From: Buxus sempervirens
Taxonomy: Eukaryota > Streptophyta > Magnoliopsida > Buxales > Buxaceae
Length of the DNA: 64,000 nt
Direction of reading: 5' to 3'
Assembly (NCBI GenBank): GCA_947561395.2
Contig: OX387194.1
Coordinates: forward strand, 27,972,036-28,036,035
Below, piece after piece: positions 36,136 through 48,017 of this stretch; the stretch's first letter is position 1, and each line of letters begins with the position of its first letter. The notes beneath the pieces were generated by a model. The model saw only the letters and a program-made list of their open reading frames with translations. It searched no databases and was not told the origin of the DNA. The translations under genes and the position numbers were made by a program.

Positions 36136-38123
36136 TGTAAGGACCTGGTCAAACATACTAAATTAATGCTAGTAAGACTTTGACCAAGACTATGAGTCCT
36201 CAATAGTACAAATTTCTATTGGTTGTGTACGGTTGTATTTGTAGATACACACACACCGTATCATGTTTATCATATTGAGATTTGAAAGGAAATCAACAGC
36301 TAAAATCTATTCTCTTTTAATGAAGGGAAATAGGGTTGAATTAAGAAGAGGAAGAGTCCCAATAACCTATTTTCGGTTTTGGGAGAAGCCAACCATTTTG
36401 GGGAAGGGTTTGAGAAGAAAAGTGCTAAAAAACCTTGGATTTGTTGCTTTTGATCAAAGCTTTATTGAAGTTAAGTGGTTTTAATCCATTCTTTATACTT
36501 ATAATGCTTAATTTCTCTTATTATCATCATTGATTTGTTGTTGTATGAATCTGATTTTTTGGAAAAGCTCTTGATGAGTTAATGTGAATGTAAGGGAAGA
36601 ATATTATATTTTTATGAATTATAAATATTGTAATATTCGAGATCATGTATAAAGAGAAATCTGAAGTTTTTATTTTACTTTACGGTTGAATCTATCTCAC
36701 TGCTAATTGACATTTTGTGAAATCAAGAACTGCGGAAAACATGATGAAACTGGGGTTGATGAAACGACCATGATTGGTCAAGAATACTTTATTTGCTATT
36801 CCATTGACCGAATACTTTATTTGCTATTTCATTGACTGCACCATGTTGTATATTATAATACTTTATTTGCAAATTCAAAAAGTTTCCTTGGGCTGATGAA
36901 CGACCATGATTGAGAAAGAAAAAGGAACACATGGATTGCCTTGGATGCTAGTAAAACGTGAAGGATTTAGAGAGAACTAAATTTTAATTAGTTCTGTTGT
37001 GAATTGGGGTTGAACTCATTTCTAGTTATTTCCTTTAGGTAAACTCATTGTCAATTAATTGAGTACTTGACGTGAATGCTTTTTGTTGAAACAGAGTGGA
37101 TGTTTGGGAGTTGAACCAGTTCATAAATATTCTAGTTGTACAGTGTTTTAGCTTTTGAAAGTTAACCTTATTTGAATTACTCTACCCTGCAACTTTTAGG
37201 TTGAACCTGATCTTAATTATTTTACTTTTTATTTATGTGCAACTTTTTGGTTGAAACTGATTTGTAATTAGTTTACTTTTCATTCATGTTATGAGTTGTG
37301 GTGAGATTCCGTGAGATTACGGAATGACACGGAAAGACAGCGTTGTGACTTTGTGATATTTTATTTTGCAATCTGTTTCTTGAGATGAGTGTACTACTAG
37401 TGGTAAAACTGCTAGTTCAGTACCAAGTAAGAGAATTGCTGGGATGAGTTTGTACTGCTAGTTAAAACACTAGTACAGTACCCACCGTGAATAAACGTTG
37501 GGAGATTTATGATGATTGTACTGCTAGTTGAGATACTAGTTCAGTACCTGATTGGGAACACTTGTGGGATAGTATTTGATGCACTTCTAGTATTTGCCAC
37601 ATACTAGTTAAGTACTCACAAGGATTACCGATGGGAGGATCATACTCCTAGGGCATTGCCTAGTTGAGTACCCAGTAAGGGACACCTACTGGGATATAGA
37701 TATTGATTAGTACTCCTGGCTTATAAGCTGGTATGAGTACCCGGTGTGACTTCGGGTCTACTGGGAAATGTGGCTATGTGATACTCCTAGTGTAAATTAC
37801 TAGTCAGAGGACTCAGTGACCGAATGGTTTATTGGGAAGTTGAGATCTGGCATTCTGATCTTATTGTGGACTTGGTTTAATTAATCATTTAAATTTTTTA
37901 TTTTGTTTATTGTTATTGTTATTATTGGTTATTAGGTAAATGGTTCATTTTCATGGTGAAGTTCATTCTTAACATATTCAGTTAAATTCTTTTGATGTAA
38001 ATTGTTAAATTAATCGTTGATTTGATAGAGAGCATGATCCCTTATATTTAAGATTTATGTATATGGTATATATATTGACTATAAATGAACATAGGAAACA
38101 CATGCATGAGTACAGTTTATTAG

Positions 38124-38155
<32 letters not shown>

Positions 38156-38578
38156 GGTTGTATTTATATTAAGTGGAAATTTAGCATGCAATCATATGGA
38201 GTGCATTAACTCCACTTACTGAGTTTATGTAAACTCACCCCTTATTATTTTATAGGAAACTATCATAACCGTGGAGATGAGAAGAAATGAGAAGTTATAG
38301 AATTAATGATGTTTAGTGGATCTTATGAACATGTTACTATTTAAGATTTGAACCTTTGGTCTTATGTTTGACTTTGTGTAATAGCTAGGTGGTTTAAGCT
38401 TGGTTAGGATTTTTTTTATTTATGAAATTCCGCTATAACTCTGATAATTAAGTTTATTAATGAGAATTTCATGTTTCGAGACAAAATTAATTCATAGGTT
38501 GCATTTGCTTACGAGCAAGGTTACGTCCGGACCCACGTATGTATAGTTATACGCGATGTGTGGTTTCAGGGTGTGACA
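36136..38578 (+). mobile_element. Long solo LTR inside copia gag, family 2
   Basis: Starts TGTAAGGACC and ends GGGTGTGACA, with a perfect 5-bp target duplication CTTAA (36131-36135 and 38579-38583). Length 2443 bp, no gene. It carries a seven-unit hairpin array (37391-37812) and an (AT)n tract at about 38124-38151. Confidence 0.8.
37391..37812 (+). repeat. Seven-unit hairpin array with co-varying stems
   Basis: Units start near 37391, 37452, 37518, 37581, 37642, 37710 and 37781 (spacing 61-71 bp). Each has the form GTACTnCTAGT, a short loop, then ACTAGTTnAGTAC. The sixth stem pair is G/C in units 2 and 3, T/A in unit 4, and C/G in units 5 and 6. The spacer commonly carries GGGA or ACTGGGA. 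Confidence 0.8.
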
Positions 38579-38928
38579 CTTAAGCCCATCATTTGCTTAA
38601 TCAGAAATAATTTATTATTTCCTGTCTTCCAAGCATACAACTACTCAAGCTTTGTCCATAGGCTACGTGCATGTGTTTCTCCACTAATATGGTTCAAAAT
38701 GTTATCAACCCATTGTCAAATGTAACCGCATACCTATCGACGTAGCAATTTCCATTCTTCATTAGATTTATTTTCTTTTTTTTTTTTTTGTGGCAAACAC
38801 TGTAGATAATAATCCTTCACATAAAGAAAATCTTCCATTTTCCCTTTTCAAATATGATAATTCGAACCATTCAGATTAACCATTCTACTAAAATTTGCTT
38901 CCATATTTTCAGACACCAGCCGAACTTG

Positions 38929-38940
38929 GCTTTGATACCA
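38929..38940 (-). other. tRNA-Met primer site of the nested copia element
   Basis: Minus strand reads TGGTATCAAAGC, two bases from the 5' LTR end at 38943. One base differs from the usual TGGTATCAGAGC. Confidence 0.85.
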
Positions 38941-38942
38941 CT

Positions 38943-39610
38943 TGTTGGGAGAGATGTTACGAATCCGAAATTTTCAGATTAATTCTAACACGCAGTGTAA
39001 TGATTCTTTTCCCTGAAAACAATCCAATAAAGCACAAAACAAACAATACCAAATAACAAAACACAAGCAATTTTTTTGTCGAGAACCTCCCTAATGTGAA
39101 GAGTAAAAACCACGGGACCGGAGTCCACAAAATACTTTCACTATCAATAAATAATGGGTATGCAATGTCTTTTCTAGTCACAACTAGAGACTACAACCAA
39201 TATCATCAAGATAAACTATCTTGGCAAAATAAGATGAGAGAAAGTTGAGAAAAATCTCACAAATCAGAAATCCCGTTTTTGCAAATTCGCAGGACTCTAG
39301 AGTACTTCAAACGCGATCTCCAATGTTTAGATTTAATACCCTTCAGTTGTGAACCTTGCCTCCAAGTTTCAACTCGATCCAATGGTGAACAAGTCGGCAA
39401 CGGAGCTTTTATTGCAATTGGTATGAAGAAAAACGAGCAGAAACTAGTTTCTCATTTCTCTCTACTTTTCAGCCACCACACCTTCTTTCTCTCTTCTATT
39501 TTCTTGTGCATACCCTCACGTAAGGGTTTCCAAAAACACCCTTAATAAAAGTTTCCCACATGAAAAGGAAACTTATGTGGGCCATCCTCCAATAGGAGGG
39601 AAACCCAACA
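38943..39610 (-). repeat. 5' LTR of the nested copia element
   Basis: Bounded by TGTTGGGAGA and CCCAACA, which are inverted ends. It aligns with the 3' LTR at 26122-26782. Confidence 0.9.
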
Positions 39611-39660
39611 TGGACTCTATTTAAGTATGGACTTGCGAAACTCATAACTTCATAATATGG

Positions 39661-42114
39661 TGTGCACATGTCGGCCCGGAGGGGCGCATGCGATTCGAGG
39701 GGAAGGGGGAATAGGAGTTGCCACTGCTTGATGGGGTGCAGGCAGACACCGGGATGCCCTAAGGATGCCTATTTTGGTCTGCGGTTTGAGATTCTGATTA
39801 AGGTCTCGGTTACGGTCCGGGGAAGTCCGAAAACACCCCAATCTGCCCCGTCGGTTGACAGGTCCCTTAGATTTCCCTGGTTCGAGTCAATCTTGGTTTA
39901 AATCACCTGGTTCCTAAGTCAGCATGTATACTTTATTGGGTCTGGTGGGATCACTTGAGTAGTGTGGGTCCCTTTATTGGATTTTTATCTTGCTTAGTTA
40001 AGTGGTCTTGGTCTAAATGGGTGGGCCCCGTCGGAAGGCCCACAAGTGTATCCAATTGGACCGGGAAGTCCAAGTCCGATGTTGGGTTATCCGAAAACCT
40101 TATCGGTTCATTCGGTTTGATTAAGAGATCACGAAAATAACACAAGTCCCATCTATTGGTCCTTTGGGATCTCTTGGGATCATGAGAGAGGGGAGAAGGC
40201 CTAAGGCTTTGCCTCCTCCCTCTTTGCATCAAAACCGCAGTGAAACAGGGACCTTGGTGTCCCTATTTCAGTTATTCTCATCCAACACATCAGCAAACAA
40301 AAAAGGTATGCAAGATCAATCAATCAAACATGGGGTGCATGCCCTAAACTAGGGCGATAAAGCAAGTATTCACGTAGATCATGCTTCTAAAATGAAGTGT
40401 GGGTGCGTGTGTTTAATGTACATGGATTTGATGGTGGAACAAGCAAAAATAGCCTAACATGCTTCTTAGGTTGAAGGGTGTGTGCCTACGTTTAAGATGT
40501 ATAAATAAGTAAACACATTATGCAAGTTTATATAAACAAAACCATTCTGCAAGTGAGCAAAACAGTGGGGAAGTGTGGGAAATGTCACCCCTTTTATGCA
40601 TGGCATTAGTATGCTGGACTTGGGGTACATGGGGGGTGAGGGAGCATGCTGGAATCAGTAAAAATCAGAGAAAATGAGGGACTTATTAAACACCCAAAAT
40701 AGCATCATACAGGAGAGATATACCACTGGCTAAGTGGGGGGAGAAGGGTGCATGATAAGGGGATTTCCATACATACATGCATGTACATTCCCTGAACTTT
40801 GACACCAGCAAAATCACTCATCATGAAGAGGCAAAAAATAGGTGAGTAAAGACACAAGAAGAAGAAAACATGAGAAAGGATTAGAGGGATTAGATTAGGG
40901 GTACATTAAATGTCAACAAAGGGGAACATACTCCCCATATGAATAAAGAAAAAAAACATGGTAAAATAGAACCTAAGACCTCTTAAAAGTGTGCAAAATA
41001 CTCTCTCATCCTCCCTTGGAGTCATTCGTACCCTCCCCCCTTACCATGGGGGCTAGCTTGCCTTTGTGAGGACATGAATAAAGGAAAGGAGTAAGGAGAA
41101 AAAGAAAGGAACATGCTCCAGCATCAAACAAACATTCAAGTATACAAACTAAAGTCAAAAGGCTCCAAACATACTCATTTTCACATATGTTAAACAAGAT
41201 ACAGCAAAGAGTCTCACCTTGGGGTCAAATGACCTTCTTATGATGGATTGAATTCCTTTGAGGCTAGAACAGTAGCTAGGTAGTGTCCTCACACAAGCAG
41301 CACCTTCTTGTACTCCTCCTTAAATGAGAAAGGAGAAGGAGGGAGTGAGGAAGTTTTGGGAAGGATTTAGGAAAGGTTTTGATGGGTTAAGGAGGTAGTG
41401 GGAAGCTAGAAGGGGATGTTTCCTACGAGGGGGTGTGGATGAAGAACAACCAAGAATGACCAACCCCTGTCTACTATTCGGATTTGCTATTTATAGAAAT
41501 AGGGACAAAACCACACATGCAATGCGGTGAGGTCAAAACTGCACATTACGTGCGGTTTGGTCAAAACCGCAGGGTATGTGCGGTTCAGCCACATCTTTTG
41601 AGCATTAAATAGGGGGACAAAATGGTCAGGCGCGGACTGACGCAAAAGCAAACCGCATTGTAAGTGCGGTTACTTTTGCGTCCAACGCTTGCGCTAATTG
41701 GCTCGCGTAGATAGTGGCCGAAAAAATCAACCGCACACAATATGCGATCGCTTCTCTCTCCCCTTTTTTGGTTGAGTTGACTGCTGAAATGATTCAGCCG
41801 CCCACTCGAGCAAATAAAGCTTCTCCAATTTTTATTATTTTTTATTTGTCTTGATTAACTTAATTAAGATGTTTTAAGTTTTAATTGATTTGCCCTTGGG
41901 ACTGTTTTGCTCATATCTTTTTCATCTGGGCTCCGATTCCTGCAAACTTAATTGCGTTGGAACCGTGTCGGGATTCTCTACCCATTGGGATAGGATATAG
42001 CAATCGATTTGGGCTCAGGCAGAAAGTAATCTTTTTGCTCCTTAGGGTTTAGACCTGTCTTTTAGGGTTTTGCTTTTAGGCTTTTTAGAGGGGTGCAAAA
42101 ATGAAGTGCTTACA
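39661..42114 (+). mobile_element. Long solo LTR beside copia, family 1
   Basis: Starts TGTGCACATGTC and ends GAAGTGCTTACA, with a perfect 5-bp target duplication TATGG (39656-39660 and 42115-42119). The paralogue at 44366 reads straight through the site. Length 2454 bp, no gene. Same family as 32484-35538. It sits 50 bp from the copia 5' LTR. Confidence 0.8.
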
Positions 42115-42215
42115 TATGGATTAATTTTTAAGTGATTCTTGTTCTATATGAAGCTATGTTAGTCTCTTATAGTCCTATTAATTTTTTACTGAGCCAAGCT
42201 ACATATATGCTTAAT
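42115..42215. repeat. Paralogous target segment, last part
   Basis: TATGGATTAATTTTTAAGTG and following match 44366-44470 and complete the repeat begun at 25836. Confidence 0.75.
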
Positions 42216-44035
42216 TGAAGAAGGATACATGTGCAGAATGCCAATTGTAAGACCTATCACTTTAAATAAGCATAGTTAATTCATTTTAGATCTAGTTTTA
42301 GCGATTCCAATTTCTAAAGCTTTGTTTATGATTCTATTTTCAAACGGATCTAATTCCAAATGTGAATTAGAATAAACTGCACTCAAAATTTTAATAATTG
42401 TAAATAAATCTTTATAAATTGCATGATTGTGAATAAACCATAAAGGAGAGAAATATTTTATTGAAATTTTCAACTCTGAGCATTAGGCTTGAGATCTATA
42501 ACCCATTAAAATCTAAAATCATAAAGGGAAAAGGCCGAAACCAACTTTTGCCCAAAGTCAAACTTTTCTTCTCGGAAATTTTGTTCAATTTTGACCACAA
42601 AATGAAATTTTTTTAAGACAAGAGTTCAAGATAATTTTTCATTGGAAATAAGGCTTTTAGCAATGTTTTGGCATAATTGAATTTTTGAACCTCTAATATT
42701 TGACAAATACATCAGCATTAAGATAGTGAAATTTTCCACCATACCTAAAAACCGGATTTTGGCCTTGAACTGGAAAATTGACATTTTATTCCTTTAGAAG
42801 TTGGGTTTGAAAATATTTCTAATGGATACAAACGAGGGTTTTTTGCTTATTTACATGTAATATCTTAAGCAATTACTTAAATGATAGTCATATAAATAAG
42901 TAATGTGTGTGGAAATAAGGGTCAAGGCTATACAGAAGCTGTGTAGACTGTCCTTTTTGCATTGAACTGCGAGCATATATCGGTCTAACAAATAATTGTT
43001 GTTTACCATTATGATGTAATGGTTACAAAGAAAATAATGTATAATTGGTATATAATTGGTCCATAGCTGATGTGGCATCTCGAACATTCAGCCGTTATGC
43101 CACATCATGAAGAGCATGTGGGTTCTAGCAGAATTTGATCTGTGAAATATTATTGGTAAAACAGTATTTGTTTTGTAACCGGTGTTAGATATCAGCTACA
43201 TTGTGTATTATTCTTGATCGCTTTGTGTTAATAGTTTTGCACAAATTTGCTTAATTTGGAATTTCCTGAGAGATCTATATTTATTACCTTAAAACCTCTC
43301 TTAGTGGGTTGATTTGCCCAATTTAACCTCGAAAATTTGCCCAATTCCCTTAAATTCAAGCCTTGGTCTTCATTAGAAGGATTTATATCATAATTTTGCC
43401 ATTACCCTTTGACTCTTTTAGCCTCACTTGTGCCTATAAATATGACGCCTCCCCTTCTTGCAAAAGGCTACAAATTTTGATAGAGAATGCTCTACTTGAA
43501 GAGGGGAAACTTTGCCCAATTTTTCACTCCAGCTTCAACACCAATTCTCATTGCTTGCTTGCTTTGGAAGAAGAATTCTACTAGTAATTCTCCTTTCAAA
43601 TCTTGCAAATCTCTTTAAATTTTAGCATTCTTTTCTTATACGCCTTCTTTAGTATAGAGCCTCTATATATTTGTAGCTCCTAACCTATTTCAAAGTACCT
43701 TAAGCTTCTCTTTAGCCATAAAAGATAAAGAAGAGAGCTAGGGGAAAAGATAAATAGGAGGATCCTAGATCTAGAAACCATGTTTTCACAATTTAATTAG
43801 ATCTAATATGGTGTGTGACCTGATTATTGATTTTTTTTTTTTAGTTTTTCTTCAATTTGGGAGGTTCCAATAGGTCTAGATCACTAAATGATCTTAGATA
43901 CAGAATCTTCCCCATATTGATCTATTTTTGCATGCATCTTATTTGTACACATATGCACACAAGCTCACTTGCATATTTTCTTCATTTTGGGCAATTTCTC
44001 AAATCTACCATGGCCAATATGGATAGATTTGAGAT
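42216..44035. other. 1.8 kb, no gene seen
   Basis: AT-rich, stops in all frames, no element ends recognised. Confidence 0.45.
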
Positions 44036-44470
44036 TTAAGCCTTAAATCGAGATCTCAAGCCCTCTGTTCTTGATTTTAAATTTGAATGAATGCTATAAG
44101 AGATGACCTTATCGTCTAATCTCTTTTAAATCTATGACTCCATATTAAATTGGTGATCAAATTTGGTTTAGACTTTCTTTTCCATGAGAAATTTGAGCAA
44201 ATTGTCATCCTACATGTTTTAAGTTTTGTTAATTTCATTTTGTGGTTTTGAGATTGATTTATAAAGATCAATTGCTTAGATCTAATACACTTCGGCTTAT
44301 TTCAAAGCTTTTTAGATATCTAGACTGTATATAAGTATGGACTGGTGGAACTCATAACTTCATAATATGGATGAATTTTTGAGTGATTTTTTTTCCATAT
44401 GAAAGCTATATTAGTCTCCTATAGTCTTGTTAATATTCGTATTTTTTTATTGAGCCAAGCCTCATATTGC
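44036..44470. repeat. Paralogue of the insertion target, unfilled
   Basis: Uninterrupted counterpart of 25836-26121, 39611-39660 and 42115-42215. At 44325-44350 it shows CTAGACTGTATATAAG where the other copy holds the copia element, and at 44366 TATGGATG where the other copy holds the solo LTR. Confidence 0.8.
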
Positions 44471-45819
44471 TCTTTTTATAGTTTTCAAATTCAAATTTCT
44501 TTAATAGTTGAATTTTGAGATTTTGAGCTTTTGTTTATGTTTTTTTTTCTTCTTCTTTGATTTTAATCATATTAGAGGGTCTTGAAGGTGATGCATCTAT
44601 AAAGGTCATCCAAATTAATTGGATGATCACACATGTTTATGTATAATTTTGTTGTTTTAATTTGGATGTTATGAATGCAAGTAATTTTTAAAGTAATGAA
44701 AAAAGTGGCAATCACCCTTAGGTGGATGAGTAGGGGTACCTAACACCTTCCCCTACTCATAACTTAATTCCTTACCCAAAGTCTAGTATAGACCATAAAT
44801 TGAACCTACTTTTGTTCATTTTCATGATTATTGCACACTATGATGACCATCCACACAAAGACCCCTTGAATGGTGGCAACTCCTAATTTTTTGTTTAGTC
44901 TCGTGTAAGACGCATGGAGCTAAGTAATCCTCCATGGTTTTATATGATGAAACGAAACTGAGGCTAGGGTTTAGTTTTTTAAAGAAAGGAAGTTTGGCTC
45001 AAAGTTCCGTAAAATGGATTGAGTCATGTTCTCCCATTTTACTTGACTGCTCAGTATTTTTCAATCCCATCTTCCACCCTCTTTCATTTTCTTTTTCGCA
45101 TCTTTTTCATTTTCTTCACCTTGCCATTGGCATTTTTTTTTTCTGTGCTTTGGAGGGAACCACCTTTTCTTGCTTTGATTGGCATGCCCCCACTATGCCT
45201 TTTATCTTTCCTTTTCTTTTCTATCTTTTTGCACATTCATGCCTTTGTCTTCATTTCTTCTTCTACACCAACCTCCGTGTTTAGGGCTTATGACTCGATG
45301 GCTGAGAAATAACAAATTAGTCTTAACTGGTTTTGACTAGAGGTTCAGTTTTGAAGGTTTGGCAGGTAAACTAATGGCCTTTCATATTTTTGTAGAATTT
45401 GTGACATCCTGGTGAATTATCCATGCTAGTTAGCTCAGGAATCATTCTTGTCGTCTTTTGTTCATTTTTGGCTTTGCCCCAATATGATGTGGCTGGACCG
45501 AACATGGGTATTTGAATGGCAAAAACATGCCCAGCATGTTTGACTAGCAGTTTTCAAAGTTTTGAGATGTGTGAAGGATAGCCTTTCATCCTTTCAGAAT
45601 CACAAAATCACATAATGCTGAGTCGGCCTTGGCCTTTTGTTAGTTTCGGCATTTTACCTTTCTCTTCTCAAGTGTGAGTGTAGGTATTTTTGGAATAATT
45701 TTATTTGGGTTTTATGTTAGTTATTTTGTAACTAACTCTGATAAATAAACATATGTTTGATTGTTTCTAAGGACGCTAATGAATTTAGTTTGGACTTTTC
45801 TACAAGTGGCAACAAGAGT
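44471..45819. other. Intergenic, possible retroelement debris
   Basis: The stretch 44695-44900 (CCTAACACCTTCCCCTACTC, then AATGGTGGCAACTCC) resembles the region next to the primer site of plant Tat/Athila gypsy elements. This is from memory and weak. Otherwise no gene. Confidence 0.35.
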
Positions 45820-46345
45820 GGTGGAAGATGAGAACAGGAGGACTTGGTGGTTTGGCAACATACTCAACCAGAGTGGACTAAACTCAATTTTGATGGGGCT
45901 GTAAATAGGAATGGCATAGCAGCAATTGGTGGTATTTTGAGAACTGATGAGGGGAAATCTTTATGTTTATATACGAAAAAGTTAATTGGTTTTGATAGAA
46001 GGTGTTAGATTAGCCTTTAGTAAAACTGTAAAAGTATAATTTCTGGGAATACAAGGAGACGCATTACAGGTCATCAAGGGAGTCTTGAAGGAAGCGGCAT
46101 ATCCTTGGAAATCTAGCTCATTAATAAAGAAACGACTAATATCCAAGTTTCAGCTGGTCAAATTTTGTCATACAAAGAGAGATGCAAACACAGTGACAGA
46201 TGCAATGGCTAGAGTCGGTTTATCAACAAGATATAAAATTGTGGGGGACAGTGCTGCGCCAAATAGAATAGCTACCTTAGTTCGAGATGACTGTAACAGA
46301 CGTCAGTAATTAATATAATATCATTTTCCTACACACAAAAAAAAG
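45820..46345 (+). mobile_element. LINE 3' fragment with RNase H domain
   Basis: Reads WTKLNFDGAVNRNGIAAIGG, ILRTDEGKSLCL, then after small breaks GDALQVIKGVLKEA and FCHTKRDANTVTDAMARVGL, the pattern of the RNase H domain at the end of plant L1-type LINEs. It ends near a short A-run at about 46337. Stops and shifts show it is dead. A domesticated RNase H-like gene is less likely. Confidence 0.65.
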
Positions 46346-46387
46346 TGCAACACTCCTGTACTATTCTAAATTCACATTGATGTTTAG

Positions 46388-46810
46388 TAGAGTTGGTAAA
46401 ATGTGACCCAACCCAACGGGCCAACCCGAACCGACTCGAATTAAACGGGTTTTGGTTGACCTGTTTATTAATTGGGTTGGGTACCAGTAATAGGGGGAAA
46501 CCTGATTATGACCCAGCAACCCGACAAGTGACCTAATTTTAAAAAAAACAATAAAAGTGTCCCGTTCCAACTTGATTAACCCCCAACCTGATCCGAACCC
46601 GGTACAATCCGATCCAATTAACCCCTCAACCCTATTTTAATCATATTTTTTTAAAAGTAATAATAATAATAAACGGTTGGCGGGTTGAACCCGTTTACTG
46701 ACAGGTTGGGGGTTTTCCAACCCGCCCTAATTTGATCCAACCCGAACCCAACCCGATTAACCAACAACCCGATTATGACCCGGACCCTGACCGATCTGTT
46801 GCTAGCTCTA
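46388..46810. mobile_element. hAT-type MITE, 423 bp, rich in GGGTTGGGT
   Basis: Ends are TAGAGTTGG and CTAGCTCTA (TAGAG-type terminal repeats), flanked by ATGTTTAG and ATGTTTGG, an 8-bp target duplication with one mismatch, as expected for hAT. The interior is full of AACCCG/CGGGTT motifs on both strands. No coding region. Confidence 0.75.
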
Positions 46811-48017
46811 ATGTTTGGAGGCATCCGTGTACATAAAAGTGAGGGTTAATTTGATTGGATTTCCATTTATGTTGAATGGAAATTGCAGTCACATTTCCAG
46901 ATCCATAACATCCCATAGCATTATTTTTATTAATAGGGACATTTATATACTTTGAATCAGGGCTTAACAAATATGGAATCATCAATTACGTAATGGCTTT
47001 CAATCATACTTCTAGTATAGTTTTTTGACTAATAATTCAACATGATCACTTGGGCACTCGAATTATTGTTTGAATAAAATGTCATGTCATTGTCTATAAG
47101 GTTGGAATTCACCAAGATTTTTCCCAAGAACCACTGTGTTTGTTCTTCTTTCTGATTCAGCCACAATAGCATCTATCAATGCAACAGATGATAGATATCT
47201 TGTAGGAAAGAGTTGAATCACTAAACTAGTTTTGCTAGGTAATTTCTTCAAGTGACCCGTCAGAACCTTTGAATCCTAACAACCGCAAGTAACAAACAGG
47301 AACCCTTTCATAGAAGATAAGGCCTCGTTTGAACCTGGAGAACCCCAAATGAGCATTAATGAATTTGTATAAATTAAAGATAAGTTGGATTTTTCGTCTG
47401 GTGAAGGACATTCATTCTTGTAGGGGTTATACATATTACAGGTTTTTTTTTCCCTTTTTTTTTCTGGGTAACTAAGATATATTTCAAGTTTGCATTGTTT
47501 TAACTTCAAAGAAAAGTTTTCATCAATGGCAATTCTAACCTTGTCATGCAAAGAAATCTGTAAAGCAAGTTTCAAATATATCCTTTAAAGCTTTTAAATA
47601 TTACAGGTGACCACTGCAATTTTGCAAAGTGAGCTTTCAAAAACAGAAAACGGATCGAGGGGTTCCTCTCTTTATTGCATTTTCCTAAAACTCATTTTAG
47701 GAATATTCATTTACAAATTACACCAACCAGCCGTTTCGTGGGAGGAACTCATTGCTTGGAATTCATTCCAGACCATGGAATGAGTTTCCAGAATGAATGC
47801 CAAAAAATGCCTAACAGAAGCTGCAAATAGAGACATCTCATAGCATTCTATGTGACTATTAATGTACACTTTCTATTGGCTGACTCAAAGAAATATCTCC
47901 ATAAAAATACATCAACATAAGCAAGTTCCCACTAAAATAAATAAGAAACATAAAAAGAAAATCCAAAAGAAAAAAAGGGAAATAACCAATGTTGGAACTG
48001 CAAATTGTATAAAATAA
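46811..48017. other. 1.2 kb downstream of the zinc-finger gene, no gene seen
   Basis: Lies 3' of the minus-strand gene that stops at 48018. Its first bases would be the 3' UTR. Nothing else recognised. Confidence 0.45.

Larger units (their letters stand above)
26122..39610 (-). mobile_element. Ty1/copia retrotransposon with three nested insertions
   Basis: Fossil element read on the minus strand: 5' LTR 38943-39610, primer site 38929-38940, gag 38580-38900 and 35836-36135, CHHC zinc knuckle near 35735-35795, pre-integrase region near 31950-32480, integrase about 30900-31980, RT about 30385-30900 and 27446-27735, RNase H about 26790-27430, purine-rich tract just before the 3' LTR 26122-26782. 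It is flanked by TGGA (TGGAT/TGGAC). A LINE (27754-30384) and two solo LTRs (32484-35538 and 36136-38578) interrupt it. The LTRs differ at roughly one position in ten by eye, so it is probably some millions of years old. It carries several breaks besides the insertions. Confidence 0.92.

Noticed and set aside
37391-37812. CRISPR-like array (regular spacing of palindromic repeats)
   Set aside because: Plant nuclear context, repeats diverged and structured, spacers similar to each other, no cas genes. It is an LTR-internal hairpin array.
44934-45312. Phe-rich overlapping frames as a membrane protein
   Set aside because: The sequence is simply T-rich, and there is no splice or family support.
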